A stretch of DNA of 59,428 nt from Porphyromonas uenonis DSM 23387 = JCM 13868. GTDB lineage: Bacteria > Bacteroidota > Bacteroidia > Bacteroidales > Porphyromonadaceae. This document shows positions 26,063 through 34,860 of this stretch, piece after piece. Position numbers and translations under genes: made by a program. A model generated the notes under the pieces. That model saw nothing but the letters and a program-made list of their open reading frames with translations. It was not told the DNA's origin and searched no databases. How positions within the stretch are numbered: the stretch's first letter is position 1; each line of letters opens with the position of its first letter. The stretch spans positions 1 to 59,428 of the forward strand of contig NZ_AXVC01000027.1 of the NCBI RefSeq assembly GCF_000482365.1, in the 5' to 3' direction.

Positions 26063-26782
26063 ATGCACTCATTTGATACAACCCGCCGGATACAGATCCC
26101 GCCTGTGACGCTCAATCTGCTCATCATCAACGTGCTTTGCTACATCGCTCAGCAGGTACTGCCCCGTGTGGGGATCGACCTGACGGGGCTCCTCGGGCTA
26201 CACTACGTGACGGCTCAGGACTTTCACATCTGGCAGCCGGTGACCTATATGTTCCTTCACGGGAGCTTCACGCACCTCTTCTTCAACATGTTTGCGCTCT
26301 TCATGTTTGGCGTGGCGATCGAGCGAACTTGGGGTGCTAAGCGGTACCTGCTCTTCTACCTGGTCTGCGGACTGACGGCTGCGCTCTCGCAGGAGCTCGT
26401 CTGGGGCTTGACGACTGTCCGAGAGGTGGCGGGATATGAGGTGATCGCCTTCCCCGATGGCTCTCGCATGGCTACGGAGCTCTTCGTCAATAAACTCCTG
26501 ACGATAGGCGCTTCGGGGGCTGTCTTTGGGCTCCTGCTCGCCTTCGGCTGGCTCTACCCGAATGCGGCGATCTACCTCTTCTTCATCCCCATACCGATTA
26601 GGGCTAAGTACTTTGTGATCGGCTACGGCGTGATCGAGCTCTTCCTCGGGGTGGCTAATATAGAGAGCGACGTGGCGCACTTCGCCCATTTGGGCGGAAT
26701 GCTAGGCGGTCTGCTCCTCATACTGCTATGGCGTAAGCAAGGCAAGCTGTACAATGCTTCGGGAGAAACCTATTACTACTAA
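26063..26782 (+). CDS. Rhomboid family intramembrane serine protease (first of pair)
   Basis: This 239-residue protease with six or so membrane helices cleaves transmembrane substrates within the bilayer. The catalytic serine is in GASGAVFG (Ser151) and the catalytic histidine in AHLGG (His209). The early loop motif HGSFTHLFFNM (His66, His71, Asn75) is also intact. The start was set at ATG 26063 (MHSFDTTRRI), 35 bp after lptD; an upstream in-frame start would overlap lptD. Its last 29 bp overlap the next rhomboid gene, a sign of translational coupling. Its substrate is unknown. Confidence 0.93.
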   Translation: MHSFDTTRRIQIPPVTLNLLIINVLCYIAQQVLPRVGIDLTGLLGLHYVTAQDFHIWQPVTYMFLHGSFTHLFFNMFALFMFGVAIERTWGAKRYLLFYLVCGLTAALSQELVWGLTTVREVAGYEVIAFPDGSRMATELFVNKLLTIGASGAVFGLLLAFGWLYPNAAIYLFFIPIPIRAKYFVIGYGVIELFLGVANIESDVAHFAHLGGMLGGLLLILLWRKQGKLYNASGETYYY

Positions 26783-27557
26783 TCAGCGACTGCTCTGGGG
26801 CATCACGCTCCTGCTGGTAGCCTTTTGGTTGGTGGACTTCATCGTTTGCCAGCTACCCTCGCCACTGCCCACTCGGTGGACGCGTGGGGTGGTGGACCAG
26901 CTATATCTCTCCTGCTCGCTGGAAGCTCTGTGGCGTAGACCCTGGACGATCGTCACCTATACGCTCCTGCACAATAGTGGCTTGCACCTATTGCTCAACC
27001 TGCTCCTACTCTGGCTCTTTGGCGAGATGCTACTCCGTCACAGCGGATGGAGACAGTTCGTCTGGAGCTATCTCGGGGGAGCGGTCGTAGGTGGTATAGC
27101 CTTCGTGCTCTGCACCTCGCTGCTACGTGCTGGCGGGGTGATCCTGCTGGGGCTGCCCCTCGTGGGAGCTTCTGCATCGGTCATCGCTCTCGTAGGCTAC
27201 ATGGTGGGGGCTGCTCCTCGTGCGGAGATGCCTTTACCTTTGATCGGCTCGCTCCGTGTATGGCAGGTGGGGCTATTCGTCTTCTTGCTCCTACTACTTG
27301 CCTATGGAGGGTACAATGTAGGCGGACTGATCGCTCACCTGGCTGGGGTCTTGTGGGGCTGTGGCTTAGGGCTGTACCGCCGTCGGCGACAGCGCTCGGC
27401 ACGACAGCAAGCGACGCTACAAGATGCTCAGACGGCACGCTACCAGCAGCTCCTAGATAAGGTGCAGCAGTCGGGCTATCAGAGCCTATCCGATGAGGAG
27501 CGCGAGCAGCTCATCGAGCACAATAATCAGTGGCTCGACCAGTCGGGTCACAACTAG
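26754..27557 (+). CDS. Rhomboid family intramembrane serine protease (second of pair)
   Basis: This 267-residue membrane protein overlaps the preceding rhomboid gene. It keeps the rhomboid dyad: GASAS with Ser140 and AHLAG with His195, plus LLHNSGLHLLLNLLLLW, which corresponds to the HGSFTHLFFNM loop. It is otherwise clearly diverged from the first copy and has a basic ~60-residue cytoplasmic tail rich in Arg and Gln (after LYRRRRQRS). The pair could act on different substrates or as a hetero-oligomer; this is inference. Confidence 0.88.
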   Translation: MLREKPITTNQRLLWGITLLLVAFWLVDFIVCQLPSPLPTRWTRGVVDQLYLSCSLEALWRRPWTIVTYTLLHNSGLHLLLNLLLLWLFGEMLLRHSGWRQFVWSYLGGAVVGGIAFVLCTSLLRAGGVILLGLPLVGASASVIALVGYMVGAAPRAEMPLPLIGSLRVWQVGLFVFLLLLLAYGGYNVGGLIAHLAGVLWGCGLGLYRRRRQRSARQQATLQDAQTARYQQLLDKVQQSGYQSLSDEEREQLIEHNNQWLDQSGHN

Positions 27558-27559
27558 TC

Positions 27560-28738
27560 ATGCACTCTATGGATAGCACCACACCTTCCCCCGCACCTCG
27601 TAAGACGAGCCCGCAAAGCCCAAAGAAGCCGCGTACCCTCTGGGGGATGATCCGTGGCTTCTGGCACACCTTCGTCTCCTTTGCTAATCTGCTCCTCTTG
27701 CTGCTCTTCGCGGGAGCCTTGCTGAGTCGCTACATTTCGCCGACGACCATTATCCTCTCGGCTTATCTGGGGCTGCTCTTTCCTCTGCTCTTCGCACTGG
27801 TCGTCTTGCAGGCGATCTATTGGTTTGTCATCCGTGCCTGGAGTCGCGCTGCGATCAATACGGTCATGCTCCTCTTATCCCTGCCGACGCTCCTTCTGTA
27901 CGCTCCGCTACGAGCACGCCAGACGCAGCCGATAGATCGTGAAAACTGGATTAAGGTGGTGAGCCTCAATGCAAATGCCTTCCAGTTTACCAAGCTAGGG
28001 GCACACGATCAGCACGCCACCACAGAGTACCTGGCTAAGAGCGATGCCGATATTATCTGTCTGCAGGAAGCATGGCTCAGCTCCAACAAGTCAAAGTATA
28101 TGTCGGAGCGTAGTCTGCGCCACATCCTGAGCGACTATCCCTATTACAGCTCGGCCTATGCGGTCAAGGATCACGGCAGTCGTCTCATCGTACTCTCTAA
28201 GTACCCCATCCTATCGACACGTCCTATAGATCTGCACTCCGATTTTAATGGGGGAGCGGTCTTTACGATCCTCGTCGGGGAGAAGAAGTTAATCCTGTAC
28301 AATCTGCACCTTGAGTCTTTTGGCTTTACAAAAGAGGAGCAGGCGCACTACTTTCAGCTAGCGCAGGAAGTCAACCCAAAGGGCTTCACGCAGGCTGTCG
28401 GGGGACGCTTTTCGCCAGCCTTCAAGCGTCGTGCTCAGCAGGTCGAGCAGATCTATCAAGACATCAACTATCAGGAGTCGCCCTACCTGCTGGTCTGCGG
28501 AGACTTCAACGATACGCCGATCTCCTACACGCATCACCGTCTTTCGACCGGTCTGCACGATGCGATTGCGACGACTGGGCGAGGTACCAACTACAGCTAC
28601 TACTTCAAGTCGCTCATCGGGGTGCGTATCGACCACATGCTCTACAGCGACCAGATCGTAGCGCGAGCTGCCCATGTGGATCGCTCCGCGAATATCTCGG
28701 ACCACAAGCCGATCATCTGCTACTTCAAGCTGAAGTGA
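27560..28738 (+). CDS. Membrane-anchored endonuclease/exonuclease/phosphatase family protein
   Basis: In 392 residues a Pro/Ser-rich start and three hydrophobic helices (about 25-120) precede an EEP-fold domain, the metal-dependent hydrolase fold shared by DNase I, AP endonucleases and phospholipid phosphodiesterases. Its motifs are VVSLNANAF, the glutamate of DIICLQEAWLS, the Asn/Asp pair in LVCGDFND and the C-terminal SDHKPIICYFKL. The membrane anchor makes lipid headgroup or extracytoplasmic nucleic acid cleavage more likely than DNA repair, but the substrate cannot be assigned. It starts 2 bp after the rhomboid stop, so it is in the same operon. Confidence 0.88.
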   Translation: MHSMDSTTPSPAPRKTSPQSPKKPRTLWGMIRGFWHTFVSFANLLLLLLFAGALLSRYISPTTIILSAYLGLLFPLLFALVVLQAIYWFVIRAWSRAAINTVMLLLSLPTLLLYAPLRARQTQPIDRENWIKVVSLNANAFQFTKLGAHDQHATTEYLAKSDADIICLQEAWLSSNKSKYMSERSLRHILSDYPYYSSAYAVKDHGSRLIVLSKYPILSTRPIDLHSDFNGGAVFTILVGEKKLILYNLHLESFGFTKEEQAHYFQLAQEVNPKGFTQAVGGRFSPAFKRRAQQVEQIYQDINYQESPYLLVCGDFNDTPISYTHHRLSTGLHDAIATTGRGTNYSYYFKSLIGVRIDHMLYSDQIVARAAHVDRSANISDHKPIICYFKLK

Positions 28739-28761
28739 CGGAGCGTGAGGGGCGCAGTTTG

Positions 28762-29298
28762 CAGGGTCGGCGCATTGTAACCCGTTTTATAGAAGCTACA
28801 CGTGACGATAACTAGAAAATAGACGGTTCTAGTATCGCTACAGAGTGGCTACGGGACCTCGCTGATTACACCTTCCCTCCGAAGAGAGACTGTTGCATAA
28901 AGGCGAATCGCTGTGTTGCTTTCGGGATTCGGCTTCGGTCACATACGGAGGTATGCTCCCTTCAGACCTCACCCTCAGCGCCTTGCGCTTCATCCTTTAT
29001 CAAAGTCAGGGCAATCTTGCAAGCAAGATTGTGAGACTGTTGACTTTTGCAACAGTCCCGAAGAATGGAATCCCTACCTAGGAATTTGCCAAATAGCTAC
29101 CTAGGAATTGCCCCAATTCCTACCTAGGGAATAAAAAATTCTTCGGAGGAATCAAATGAAACTTCGGAGGAATCAAAAAATAAGTCCGAAGAATTTGCCA
29201 TTTCCTAGGTAGCAAATCAAAAATATCTACGGAGGAATTTGGGCAATTCCTAGGTAGGAATTGAAACGAGCTCATTTTTATCATGCGTTAACTCTAGA
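28762..29298 (+). mobile_element. Family-2 element interrupted by a family-1 MITE, upstream of pnp
   Basis: The left end reads CAGGGTCGGCGCATTGTAA, a degenerate form of the terminal repeat. The left arm runs to 28885, a family-1 MITE follows (28886-29059), then the CCTAGG core (29067-29262) and a right end matching TTATCATGCGTTAACTC. Flanks GCAGTTTG and GCAGTATG may be an eroded target duplication. Without the inserted MITE and its duplication the element would be about 358 bp. It encodes nothing. Confidence 0.75.
28886..29059 (+). mobile_element. Family-1 MITE, complete, inserted in a family-2 element
   Basis: It is 174 bp long, begins GAGACTGTTGCA and ends TTTTGCAACAGTCCC. It is flanked by a perfect 5-bp duplication GAAGA (28881-28885 and 29060-29064). 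The same site is uninterrupted in the family-2 copy at the window's right end. No transposase gene is present, so it would depend on an IS elsewhere. Confidence 0.9.
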
Positions 29299-29315
29299 GC
29301 AGTATGCGATAATTG

Positions 29316-29345
29316 TTGCTATCTGCTTTAGTTTTCGTAACTTTG
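29316..29345 (+). promoter_or_regulatory. pnp promoter
   Basis: TTG (29316-29318), a 19-bp spacer and TAACTTTG (29338-29345) match the Bacteroidetes pattern. The -33 box begins only about 18 bp after the right end of the family-2 element. Confidence 0.7.
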
Positions 29346-29398
29346 GACGATTTTATCGAGGTATAAGACAAATAGAACTAAGTAATCAGACGATTTTT

Positions 29399-31609
29399 AT
29401 GATCAATCCGGTCAACAAGACAATCAGCCTCCCCGATGGTCGCACGATTACCATCGAGACGGGCAAGCTTGCTAAGCAAGCCGACGGTGCTGTCACCGTC
29501 ACCATGGGCTCTACCGTACTACTCGCAGCTGTGACGGCTGCCAAGGAGGCTAAGCCCGATGTGGACTTTATGCCACTACAGGTAGAGTACAAAGAGAAGT
29601 ATTCAGCCATAGGTCGCTTCCCAGGAGGCTTCACACGCCGTGAGGGACGCGCCTCAGACTATGAGATATTAACCTGCCGACTGGTGGACCGCGCACTGCG
29701 TCCACTCTTCCCCGATGATTACCACGCAGAGGTTTATGTGAACATTATCCTCTTCTCCTCTGATGGGGAAGATATGCCAGACGCACTTGCTGGACTAGCA
29801 GCTTCGGCAGCACTGGCGGTCTCTGATATTCCTTTCGGAGGTCCTATCAGTGAGGTGCGCGTAGCGCGTGTTGATGGCGAGTTTGTCATCAATCCTACCT
29901 TCGCACAGCTAGAGCATGCAGACATTGATATGATGGTCGCAGCAACGCTCGACAACATTATGATGGTCGAGGGCGAGATGGAAGAGGTCCAGGAGGAGGA
30001 GATGCTCGAGGCTATCAAGGTGGCTCACGAGGCTATCAAGGTACAGTGCCAGGCTCAGCTAGAGCTCTCGGAGGCTGTCGGTAAGATGACCAAGCGTGAG
30101 TACCCTGCTGAGGAGCAGGACGAGGAGCTGCGTGACCGTATGCAGCGTGAGCTCTACGACAAGATCTACAAGGTAGCTACGGCTGGCACCGACAAGCATG
30201 CTCGTGGCGACGCTTTTGAGGCGATCGTTGAGGAGTTCAAGGCGCAGTTTACCGAAGAGGAGCTAGAGGAGAAGGGCATGATCATAGACCGCTACTACCA
30301 CGATATGGAGAAGGCGGCTATGCGTCGTATGATCCTCGACGAGGGCAAGCGTCTCGATGGTCGTCGCACCGATGAGATACGTCCTATCTGGATCGAGACC
30401 GACTGCCTGCCTGGTCCTCACGGATCGGCTATCTTCACACGTGGTGAGACGCAGTCACTATCTACTGTGACGCTCGGCACCAAGAGCGATGAGAAGCTGG
30501 TCGACGATGTACTTAACTACGGCAAGGAGCGCTTCCTACTACACTACAACTTCCCACCCTTCTCCACAGGCGAGGCAAAAGCTTCGCGCGGTATCAGCCG
30601 TCGTGAGATAGGACACGGAAACCTAGCACACCGTGCGCTGAAGCGTATGATCCCTGAGGACTATCCTTACGTGATCCGCGTGATGAGCGACATCCTTGAG
30701 TCCAACGGGTCCTCCTCTATGGCTACGGTCTGCGCTGGTACGCTCGCTCTGCGTGATGCGGGTGTCCAGATGAAGAAGCCAGTCTCTGGTATAGCTATGG
30801 GTCTCATCAGTGAGAACAAGGGTACCAACTACGCTATCCTCTCTGACATCCTAGGCGACGAGGATCACCTCGGCGATATGGACTTTAAGGTAACTGGTAC
30901 GCGCGACGGTATCACTGCTACGCAGATGGATATTAAGGTAGATGGTCTGAGCTATGAGATCTTAGCAAAGGCTTTGGCACAGGCTAAGGCTGGTCGTCTC
31001 CACATCCTAAATAAGATCGAGGAGGCACAGCCTGAGGCTCGTCCCGACATGAAGCCTCATGCACCACGCATTGAGACGCTCCGCATCGGCAAGGAGTTCA
31101 TCGGAGCTGTCATTGGCCCGGGCGGTAAGATCATCCAGGGTATCCAGGAGAAGAGCGGCGCTACGGTCAACATCGAAGAGGTGGACAACTATGGTATCGT
31201 CGAGATCAGTAGCTCCAACAAGGAGTCTCTCGATGCTGCTCTGGCTATGGTACGTGGCATCGTCGCTACCCCGGAGGTGGGCGAGGTGTACAAGGGTACC
31301 GTCTCCTCAGTGATGCCGTACGGTTGCTTCGTGCAGTTTATGCCAGGCAAGGATGGTCTGCTCCACATCAGCGAGATAGACTGGAAGCGCTTTGCTACGA
31401 TTGAGGAGACAGGTCTTAAGGAGGGCGACACGATCGATGTCAAGCTCATCGAGATCGATCCCAAGACTGGCAAGTTTAGCCTCTCGCACAAGGCACTCCT
31501 ACCTAAGCCCGAGGGCTATGTAGAGCCTGAGCGTCGTCCACGCCGTGAGCGCCGTGACGATGGCGAGCGCCGTGAGCGCCGTCCCCGTCGTGAGCGTCAT
31601 GAGGACTAG
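29399..31609 (+). CDS. pnp: Polynucleotide phosphorylase
   Basis: PNPase is a 3'-5' exoribonuclease that phosphorolyses RNA and forms part of RNA decay complexes. In 736 residues it has two RNase PH domains (the second contains [16 protein letters not shown]), an alpha-helical linker, a KH domain with [17 protein letters not shown] and an S1 domain with [16 protein letters not shown]. The tail is strongly Arg/Glu-rich ([10 protein letters not shown] repeats), which may add RNA contacts. I set the start at MINPVNKTI (29399), the normal PNPase start; the open frame extends upstream through the promoter into the family-2 element, which is an artefact. Confidence 0.97.
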   Translation: MINPVNKTISLPDGRTITIETGKLAKQADGAVTVTMGSTVLLAAVTAAKEAKPDVDFMPLQVEYKEKYSAIGRFPGGFTRREGRASDYEILTCRLVDRALRPLFPDDYHAEVYVNIILFSSDGEDMPDALAGLAASAALAVSDIPFGGPISEVRVARVDGEFVINPTFAQLEHADIDMMVAATLDNIMMVEGEMEEVQEEEMLEAIKVAHEAIKVQCQAQLELSEAVGKMTKREYPAEEQDEELRDRMQRELYDKIYKVATAGTDKHARGDAFEAIVEEFKAQFTEEELEEKGMIIDRYYHDMEKAAMRRMILDEGKRLDGRRTDEIRPIWIETDCLPGPHGSAIFTRGETQSLSTVTLGTKSDEKLVDDVLNYGKERFLLHYNFPPFSTGEAKASRGISRREIGHGNLAHRALKRMIPEDYPYVIRVMSDILESNGSSSMATVCAGTLALRDAGVQMKKPVSGIAMGLISENKGTNYAILSDILGDEDHLGDMDFKVTGTRDGITATQMDIKVDGLSYEILAKALAQAKAGRLHILNKIEEAQPEARPDMKPHAPRIETLRIGKEFIGAVIGPGGKIIQGIQEKSGATVNIEEVDNYGIVEISSSNKESLDAALAMVRGIVATPEVGEVYKGTVSSVMPYGCFVQFMPGKDGLLHISEIDWKRFATIEETGLKEGDTIDVKLIEIDPKTGKFSLSHKALLPKPEGYVEPERRPRRERRDDGERRERRPRRERHED

Positions 31610-31670
31610 ACAATAGAGACTAGAGCTGCAGTGCCGCTGTACAAAGCGCTCTAGTAGGACTAAAAATAAA

Positions 31671-31749
31671 AGAGGTCACCAACCGCAAGAGCCTTCTGCA
31701 ACCTTTGCTGTGAGCATGTGATGCGAGAAACTTGTGCTTGGTGACTTCT
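31671..31749. terminator. Long inverted repeat between pnp and the MFS gene
   Basis: AGAGGTCACCAA (31671-31682) pairs with TTGGTGACTTCT (31738-31749), with one G-T pair and a 55-nt loop. T5 follows on the plus strand, and TTTTATTTTT follows on the minus strand. It may end pnp transcription, but its right arm runs into the MFS promoter; it could also be a small structured RNA. Confidence 0.6.
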
Positions 31750-31756
31750 TTTTCTA

Positions 31757-31764
31757 TAACTTTG
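31757..31764 (+). promoter_or_regulatory. Promoter -7 box of the MFS permease gene
   Basis: TAACTTTG lies 25 bp before the ATG. A TTG at 31732 gives a 22-bp spacer. The preceding hairpin arm lies inside the promoter. Confidence 0.55.
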
Positions 31765-31789
31765 CAGCGGATTAGACAAGTTGGTCCCT

Positions 31790-33070
31790 ATGCCGACCCA
31801 TTCGATAGAAAATAAGCCGAACTATCTCGGCCCCTTTATAACTATGGTGATCATGATGACCGTCATCGGCTTCATCACGAGCATCAATCAGCAATTCCAA
31901 GCACCTATCCAGAGCGCCTATCTGCACTCGGCAGGAGCCTGGACCAATAGCTTTACGACGCTACTTATCTTCGCCTTCTTCCTCTCTTACCTAGTGCTAG
32001 GGCCTACCTCAGCACGCTTTGTGGAGCGACACGGCTACAAGATGACCATCGTCAGGGGGTTGCTTTTGTTGGCAGGAGGCATCCTACTTTTCATTCTCTC
32101 GGCGCTGCTCTTCATGCGCACCTCGATCTGGATCACCCTCTCCGAGACGGTGCAGCTACCGGTGAGCTACTTCATCTTTCTCCTCGGCTCCTTCGTCTGC
32201 GGTGCGGGTATCACCTTCATGCAGTCGTCGGTCAATCCCTATCTCATCGCTTGTGCTGTCCCTGGTACTTCTGCCGTGCAGCGGCAAAACATCGGGGGCG
32301 TGGGCAACTCGACGATGACTATGCTGGCGCCACTCTTCGTCTCGATGGTTATCTTCGGCGGGGTGGCTGACCTCAAGGACGTAAAGATCCAGGAGGTGAT
32401 CCTCCCGATGACGATCCTGATGGGTGTCGTTCTGGTCCTCTCTTACGTAGTCAAGCGACTCCATGTCCCGCACATCGAGGGGACGACTAGCGACGAAGAT
32501 GCTCAGGTGAGCTTCAAGACGGTGTGGCGCATACCACGTGTGCGGCTCGGCTGCATAGCGCTCTTCTGCTATGTCGGTGTCGAGGTCTGCATCGGTGCTA
32601 ACATCATCCTATACGGTAAGGACGACCTAGATCTGAGCTATAAGACCGTCGCTCTCTACGCAACGCTCTACTGGGCCGCTATGCTCTTGGGTCGCTTCGT
32701 CAGTAGCTTCCTCAGCCGTGTGACTGACCGCAAGCTACTATGGAGTACGACGCTCCTCTCTGCGATCCTTATCCTGATCGCCGTCGTGACCAATCAGCCT
32801 TACTGGCTCATCGCCGTAGGACTTTGTCACTCGGTCATGTGGGGCGCTATCTATTCGCTAGCTCTCAAGGGGCTAGGGAGCCTCGCCACGAGAGCTTCCG
32901 GCGTACTCTTGATGGGACTCATCGGTGGGGCACTCTTACCCTTCCTCCAGAGTGTGCTGGCAGACCTCCTCGGAGGCTATCACTATACATGGCTCCTCGT
33001 CGTAGGTGGCGAGCTGTACATGCTTTACTACGCCTTGCTAGGCTCCCGCTTTAAGGAGTCGCAGGCATGA
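31790..33070 (+). CDS. MFS transporter, fucose permease (FucP/GluP-like) family
   Basis: This is a 426-residue inner-membrane permease with about 12 predicted helices. It looks like the FHS (FucP) branch of the major facilitator superfamily: an N-terminal helix with the SINQQFQAPIQSAYLHS loop, the AxSVNPYLIA-like QSSVNPYLIACAVPG in helix 5 and a helix 7 block GVEVCIGANIILYGKDDL. Members carry L-fucose, glucose/galactose or similar sugars with protons; the actual substrate is not known. I set the start at ATG 31790, not the in-frame TTG at 31781. There is no sugar catabolic gene next to it. Confidence 0.82.
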   Translation: MPTHSIENKPNYLGPFITMVIMMTVIGFITSINQQFQAPIQSAYLHSAGAWTNSFTTLLIFAFFLSYLVLGPTSARFVERHGYKMTIVRGLLLLAGGILLFILSALLFMRTSIWITLSETVQLPVSYFIFLLGSFVCGAGITFMQSSVNPYLIACAVPGTSAVQRQNIGGVGNSTMTMLAPLFVSMVIFGGVADLKDVKIQEVILPMTILMGVVLVLSYVVKRLHVPHIEGTTSDEDAQVSFKTVWRIPRVRLGCIALFCYVGVEVCIGANIILYGKDDLDLSYKTVALYATLYWAAMLLGRFVSSFLSRVTDRKLLWSTTLLSAILILIAVVTNQPYWLIAVGLCHSVMWGAIYSLALKGLGSLATRASGVLLMGLIGGALLPFLQSVLADLLGGYHYTWLLVVGGELYMLYYALLGSRFKESQA

Positions 33071-33101
33071 TCAATCGGATCTATTCACTTTAATCAATCA
33101 T

Positions 33102-33518
33102 ATGAATATGAAAAAGTTTATGCTAATCGTAGCTGCTGGTCTAGCACTAGTAGCTTGCAACACGGAAAAGAAGGACGCAACGGTTACTACCGTAGACTCT
33201 ACCGCTATGGTTGTAGAGGCTCCTGTTGTCGCTGAGCCCGAAGTCTTCAACTACGCTACCGCTGATGGCAAGCAGCACTTTGAGCTGACCGTCACTGGCG
33301 AGAACCGTGAGAATGCAACGCTCAAGGATGTCGAGGGCAACGTCGTCTACGACATGAAGATCGCTCAGAGCGCTGACGGTGCTAAGTGGGAGAGCGAGGA
33401 TGGTCACTCTTTCTGGACGAAGGGTGATACTTTCACCTTCTTCGAGGGTGACAAGCAGCTCTGCGAGGGCGCTCTAGTCGTAGAGGCTCCTGCTGCTGAG
33501 GCTCCTGCAGCTAAGTAA
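33102..33518 (+). CDS. Small lipoprotein with MliC-like domain
   Basis: This 138-residue lipoprotein has the lipobox ALVAC (Cys19 if counted from the first ATG). An Ala/Glu/Val-rich linker precedes a compact domain with ENATLKDVEGNVVYDM and GHSFWTKGDTFTFFEG, which resembles MliC, the membrane-bound inhibitor of C-type lysozyme (the FWTKGD motif). The C-terminus is an APAAEAPAAK tail. MliC proteins protect peptidoglycan from host lysozyme; function here is inferred from the motif only. A second ATG 6 bp downstream is also a possible start. A hairpin and then a MITE follow its stop. Confidence 0.72.
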   Translation: MNMKKFMLIVAAGLALVACNTEKKDATVTTVDSTAMVVEAPVVAEPEVFNYATADGKQHFELTVTGENRENATLKDVEGNVVYDMKIAQSADGAKWESEDGHSFWTKGDTFTFFEGDKQLCEGALVVEAPAAEAPAAK

Positions 33519-33540
33519 TCTTAGCTCACAACGGAATAGA

Positions 33541-33583
33541 CATGCGAAGGCAAGCTGATGTTTCATTGGCTCGTCTTCGCATG
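33541..33583 (+). terminator. Hairpin after the MliC-like gene
   Basis: CATGCGAAG (33541-33549) pairs perfectly with CTTCGCATG (33575-33583). There is no U-run. The MITE at 33594 is inserted just downstream. Confidence 0.55.
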
Positions 33584-33593
33584 ACTCTATTAT

Positions 33594-33768
33594 GAGACTG
33601 TTGCAAAAGTCAACAGGCTCACAATCTTGCTTGCAAGATTGTCTAGACTTTGCAGAAAGGATGAAGCGCAAGGCGCTGAGGGTGAGGTCTGAAGGGAGCA
33701 TACTCCCGTATGTGACCAAAGCCGAATCCCGAAAGCAACACAGCGATTCGCCTTTATGCAACAGTCTC
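33594..33768 (-). mobile_element. Family-1 MITE, complete
   Basis: It is 175 bp long with ends GAGACTGTTGCA and TGCAACAGTCTC, which are perfect inverted repeats. The 5-bp duplication ATTAT flanks it at 33589-33593 and 33769-33773. The orientation is opposite to the 28886 copy. Confidence 0.93.
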
Positions 33769-33799
33769 ATTATATAAGTAATGATCTTCTGACCATACG

Positions 33800-34249
33800 A
33801 TGGTAACCGCTCTCCAGCGCTGGTGGACTTCGCTAGGGCATGGCGTCCACTCGCCGACAGCCTTTCGGCTTATCACGCTAATCCTAGATCAGCGTGGTGT
33901 AGCGTACTATCCAGCGCATCGGGCGGCGCTCCACGATCTGGATCATATGCTGGATCATCGTCAGAAGCAACTAGCTCTCCAGCTACTCCATCAGTGGCCA
34001 CTCATGCAACTGGTCACGCAGTACGACGAGACGCTCTCCTACGACCGTGCGCTGATCCTATGGCAAGACGCAACGCTAGCCGAGATGCCGTGGGGCACAG
34101 GCTCCATCCTGTGGCATGTCGGACGAAAGGTACCGCCCCCTTTTCGCCAGAGAGAGGCGGGCATGATGGTCGACTACGGCGCTGGACAGCTACTCTTCCT
34201 AGACCATAAGCTGCCCTGCCAAAACTTCTGGACACGCATCAGACATTAA
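33800..34249 (+). CDS. Short protein with HGVHSP N-terminus, possibly a truncated methyltransferase-like protein
   Basis: This is a 149-residue protein of unclear function. Its start RWWTSLGHGVHSPTAFRLITLIL resembles the N-terminal tag (H-G-x-H-S-P) of a group of Bacteroidetes class I methyltransferase-like proteins, but a SAM-binding glycine motif is not visible, and it is shorter than those. The rest contains Trp/His/Gln-rich segments (LLHQWPLMQLV, GSILWHVGRKVPPPF). It lies between a MITE and the cobalamin adenosyltransferase gene (32 bp gap). It may be a degenerate remnant or a small intact protein. Confidence 0.55.
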   Translation: MVTALQRWWTSLGHGVHSPTAFRLITLILDQRGVAYYPAHRAALHDLDHMLDHRQKQLALQLLHQWPLMQLVTQYDETLSYDRALILWQDATLAEMPWGTGSILWHVGRKVPPPFRQREAGMMVDYGAGQLLFLDHKLPCQNFWTRIRH

Positions 34250-34281
34250 CCCTACTACCTACTCAAAGCAACCATACAACT

Positions 34282-34851
34282 ATGAAGAAAAGCCCCGTAT
34301 ATACCCGCCGTGGTGACGATGGTACCACAGGACTCGTCGGCGGTACACGTATCTCTAAGGGACACATACGTCTCGAGTGCTACGGCACGGTCGATGAGCT
34401 CAACAGCCACATCGGCGTCCTCCTCGCTGAGGAACTGACAGACGAGACGCACGACTTCCTCCTCCGCCTGCAGCATATCCTCTTCAACGTGGCTGGCAGT
34501 CTAGCTACCCCTCCCGATCAAGAGGAGTACCTCGCAGCCATGCGGATAGACCCCACAGATATTGAGAAGCTGGAGCATAAGATCGACGAACTAGACGCTA
34601 CGCTCCCTCGTCTCAGAGAGTTCGTCCTCCCCTCGGGTGGTCGCACGGCTGCGCTCTGTCACGTCTGCCGCACCGTCTGCCGTCGTGCCGAGCGCAACAT
34701 CTACCGCCTCCGTGAGGAGAGCCGTGTAGATGATCTGATCGTTCGCTTTGTCAATCGTCTGAGCGACTACTTCTTCGTCCTCGCTCGCACCGAAGCGCTG
34801 CGGACCTACGGCTCAGAAGTTACCTGGAATAGAGGCTACAGCACGCTGTAG
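34282..34851 (+). CDS. Cob(I)alamin adenosyltransferase (PduO type)
   Basis: This 189-residue enzyme transfers adenosyl from ATP to cob(I)alamin to make coenzyme B12. It starts KKSPVYTRRGDDGTTGLVGG, the ATP-binding signature of the PduO/MMAB family, followed by GTVDELNSHIG and the late helical motif FVLPSGGRTAALCHVCRTVCRRAER. The length is typical. Adenosylcobalamin would serve enzymes such as methylmalonyl-CoA mutase, not present in this window. It converges on the LuxR-type gene; the gap is filled by inverted heptad arrays. Confidence 0.93.
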   Translation: MKKSPVYTRRGDDGTTGLVGGTRISKGHIRLECYGTVDELNSHIGVLLAEELTDETHDFLLRLQHILFNVAGSLATPPDQEEYLAAMRIDPTDIEKLEHKIDELDATLPRLREFVLPSGGRTAALCHVCRTVCRRAERNIYRLREESRVDDLIVRFVNRLSDYFFVLARTEALRTYGSEVTWNRGYSTL

Positions 34852-34860
34852 ACGAAGAGA

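Noticed and set aside
28762-29298. A complete insertion sequence
   Set aside because: Terminal repeats are present but no transposase reading frame fits in the 358 bp that remain after removing the nested MITE and its target duplication.
29261-29398. N-terminal extension of pnp starting at 29261
   Set aside because: The extension begins in the family-2 element, runs through the -33 and -7 boxes and has no similarity to PNPase; the normal start MINPVNKTI is at 29399.
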